DNA of 64,000 bases from Symbiodinium natans (Eukaryota; Sar; Dinophyceae; Suessiales; Symbiodiniaceae). Under the pieces are notes generated by a model that saw only the letters and a list, made by a program, of their open reading frames with translations, was not told the origin of the DNA and ran no database searches. The translations under genes were made by a program, and so were the position numbers. Of the stretch, positions 62,690-64,000 are shown piece after piece; within the stretch, counting starts at the first letter, position 1, and each line of letters opens with the position of its first letter. Location of the stretch: positions 431,001 through 495,000 of the forward strand of contig CAJNDS010001247.1 of NCBI GenBank assembly GCA_905221605.1. Direction: 5' to 3'.

Positions 62690-64000
62690 TGCAGGGAGAT
62701 ATATGACCCTAAACCCTAAACCTAAGCGCGAAAAGCTAAACCCTAAACCCTAACAAGAAACCAAGTGGGTCAACCACATACCAATATATACCCCTCTCTA
62801 AGTTATGGTCCGTTTTGGGGTTGCTATTATAAGGCAGCCCCTAATATTTAGGGTACCCAAACATGGGACCCGAATTTAGAGAACTGACCATATATACCCT
62901 CTAAAACGCAAGGGCCCCTAGGAACCCTTTCGAAGCCGCATTAAGGGACCATGCAACTACCGTTAGGAAAACATCCCGTCCGCGTGGCTAGCGGACCGGG
63001 ACTTCGAGGGCTTGTACTTGTGGGTTGAGGATTTAGGGTTTTAAGGATTAGGGTTAGGGTTTAGGGTTTAGGGTTTAGGGTTTAGGGTTTAGGGTTTAGG
63101 GTTTAGGGTTTAGGGTTTAGGGTTTAGGGTTTAGGGTTTAGGGTTTAGGGTTTAGGGTTTAGGGTTTAGGGTTTAGGGTTTAGGGTTAGGGTTTAGGGTT
63201 TAGGGTTTAGGGCTTAGGCTTGTAAGGTTGAGGATTTAGCGTTTTAAGGTTCAGGGTTGTAAGGTTGAGGATTCAGGGTTTAAGGTTTAGGGCTTTCAGG
63301 TTTAGGGTTTAAGATGTAGGGCCGAAAAGGTAAAAAAAAAGGTTACCTGCTCAGCACCTAGGAAGCCTGAAACCCTAAAGCCTCAATGTCGCAACCCCTG
63401 ATCCTCTGGTTTGCAGGGTAGGTTTGAAAATACTTTTCAAAATCCTATTGCCCTTAATCCCCATACAAGAACAAATGACGGTTGAGGGTTTAGGGTTTAG
63501 GGTTTAGGGTTTAGCGTTTAGGTTTAGTGTTTATAGGGCACCCAAACCTGCCGACGTTTAGGGGAACCTACTCAGCACGTAGTCATAAGCCCTAGGCCCA
63601 GCAACTTCAAACTTAGGGGACCTACCAAGCCTGAACCCTGAACCCTGAACCCTGAACCCTGAACCCTAAACCCTAAACCCTAAACCCTAAACCCTAAACC
63701 CTAAACCCTAAACCCTAAACCCTAAACCCTAAACCCTAGACCCTAGACCCTAAACCCAACCGAGGCATGGAACTCGGAGTTTGCAAGGGGCCTTGACCCT
63801 TACCAAATCCGGAGCCTAGAGCCTCAAGTCGAAAGTCCTAAACACTCACCTACACCCTCACCAACCCTGAACCCTGAACCCTGAACCCTAAAACCTAAAC
63901 CCTAAACCCTAGCCCTAAACCTTAAACCCTAAACCCTAAACCCTAAACCCTAGCCCTAAACCCTAAACCCTAAACCCTACTATGGCCGGTGAAGCCCTGG
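62690..64000. other. Repeat-rich upstream region
   Basis: Long TTTAGGG array (63058-63184), CCCTGAA/CCCTAAA array (63629-63765) and diverged elements (62765-62895 shares GGGACCC.AA.TT.GAGAACT with 20963-20990). No convincing exon seen. Confidence 0.5.

Larger units (their letters stand above)
1..64000. repeat. Window-wide interstitial telomere-type tracts (TTTAGGG/CCCTAAA)
   Basis: Tracts of 3 to about 20 units of TTTAGGG or its complement CCCTAAA recur every few hundred bases over the whole window, in both orientations, often with degenerate units (TTCAGGG, TTGAGGG, TTTGGGG, TTTCGGG). They separate the short coding islands. The orientation switches many times, so this is not a chromosome end. 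Longer clean examples lie at 2692-2784, 7601-7730, 10471-10558, 12414-12534, 22378-22478, 38765-38870, 41721-41813, 46182-46310, 53530-53608 and 63058-63184. Seen directly; the match to the plant/dinoflagellate telomere unit is general knowledge. Confidence 0.97.

Noticed and set aside
1-64000. Chromosome end or artificial telomere concatemer
   Set aside because: Tract orientation alternates dozens of times and unique exons and TIR elements lie between, so this is internal DNA.

Overview
The window looks like nuclear DNA of a dinoflagellate, most likely a Symbiodiniaceae species. The signs are: hundreds of short TTTAGGG/CCCTAAA tracts (plant/dinoflagellate-type telomere repeat) in both orientations scattered through the interior; high GC3 coding islands; candidate introns with GA-AG and GC-AG as well as GT-AG ends; an RCC1-repeat gene of a style I associate with this group; and many tiny inverted-repeat elements, several of which sit where introns must be. 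There are no bacterial operons, rRNA, tRNA or CRISPR that I can see.

Coding potential is cut into islands of about 40-400 bases lying between telomere-type tracts and TIR elements. Essentially every island I could read is open and protein-like on the MINUS strand, so the window behaves as one unidirectional block read from about 62.1 kb down to 0.9 kb. Layout (kb): 0.88-2.45 ubiquitin-like + RCC1-repeat protein; 6.4-15.2 a sirtuin (Sir2-family NAD-dependent deacylase) in at least eight exons with its diagnostic motifs in order; 15.8-53.7 a long series of single exon-like islands that I cannot assign to named genes (one methyltransferase-like fragment, one Cys/His zinc-finger-like exon, an Ala-Pro-Lys-rich exon, two membrane-segment exons); 55.6-56.5 a four-exon 3' gene end; 58.6-60.64 a six-exon model giving 496 codons; 60.7-61.05 a two-exon fragment; 61.2-62.1 a secreted-protein gene, possibly decayed.

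The notable biology is in the interruptions. Many telomere-type tracts are bordered by short direct duplications (5-11 bp, sometimes about 15-30 bp), as if inserted at staggered breaks or by a transposition-like process, and several interrupt reading frames that are restored when the tract plus one copy of the duplication is removed. The same holds for small TIR elements (introner-like). In the 58.6-60.64 kb gene, removing one telomere tract and four TIR elements leaves a single open frame. Some junctions have GT/GC/GA-AG ends, others need non-canonical donors. Other TIR families (A, C: TA target; K: 5-bp target) show recent or nested insertion, including a matched empty/filled site inside the window.

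Exon joins, strand calls and family groupings were made by eye. The sirtuin, RCC1 gene, 58.6-60.64 kb model and 55.6-56.5 kb model are the best supported; many single islands are tentative because GC-rich islands are often open on both strands.
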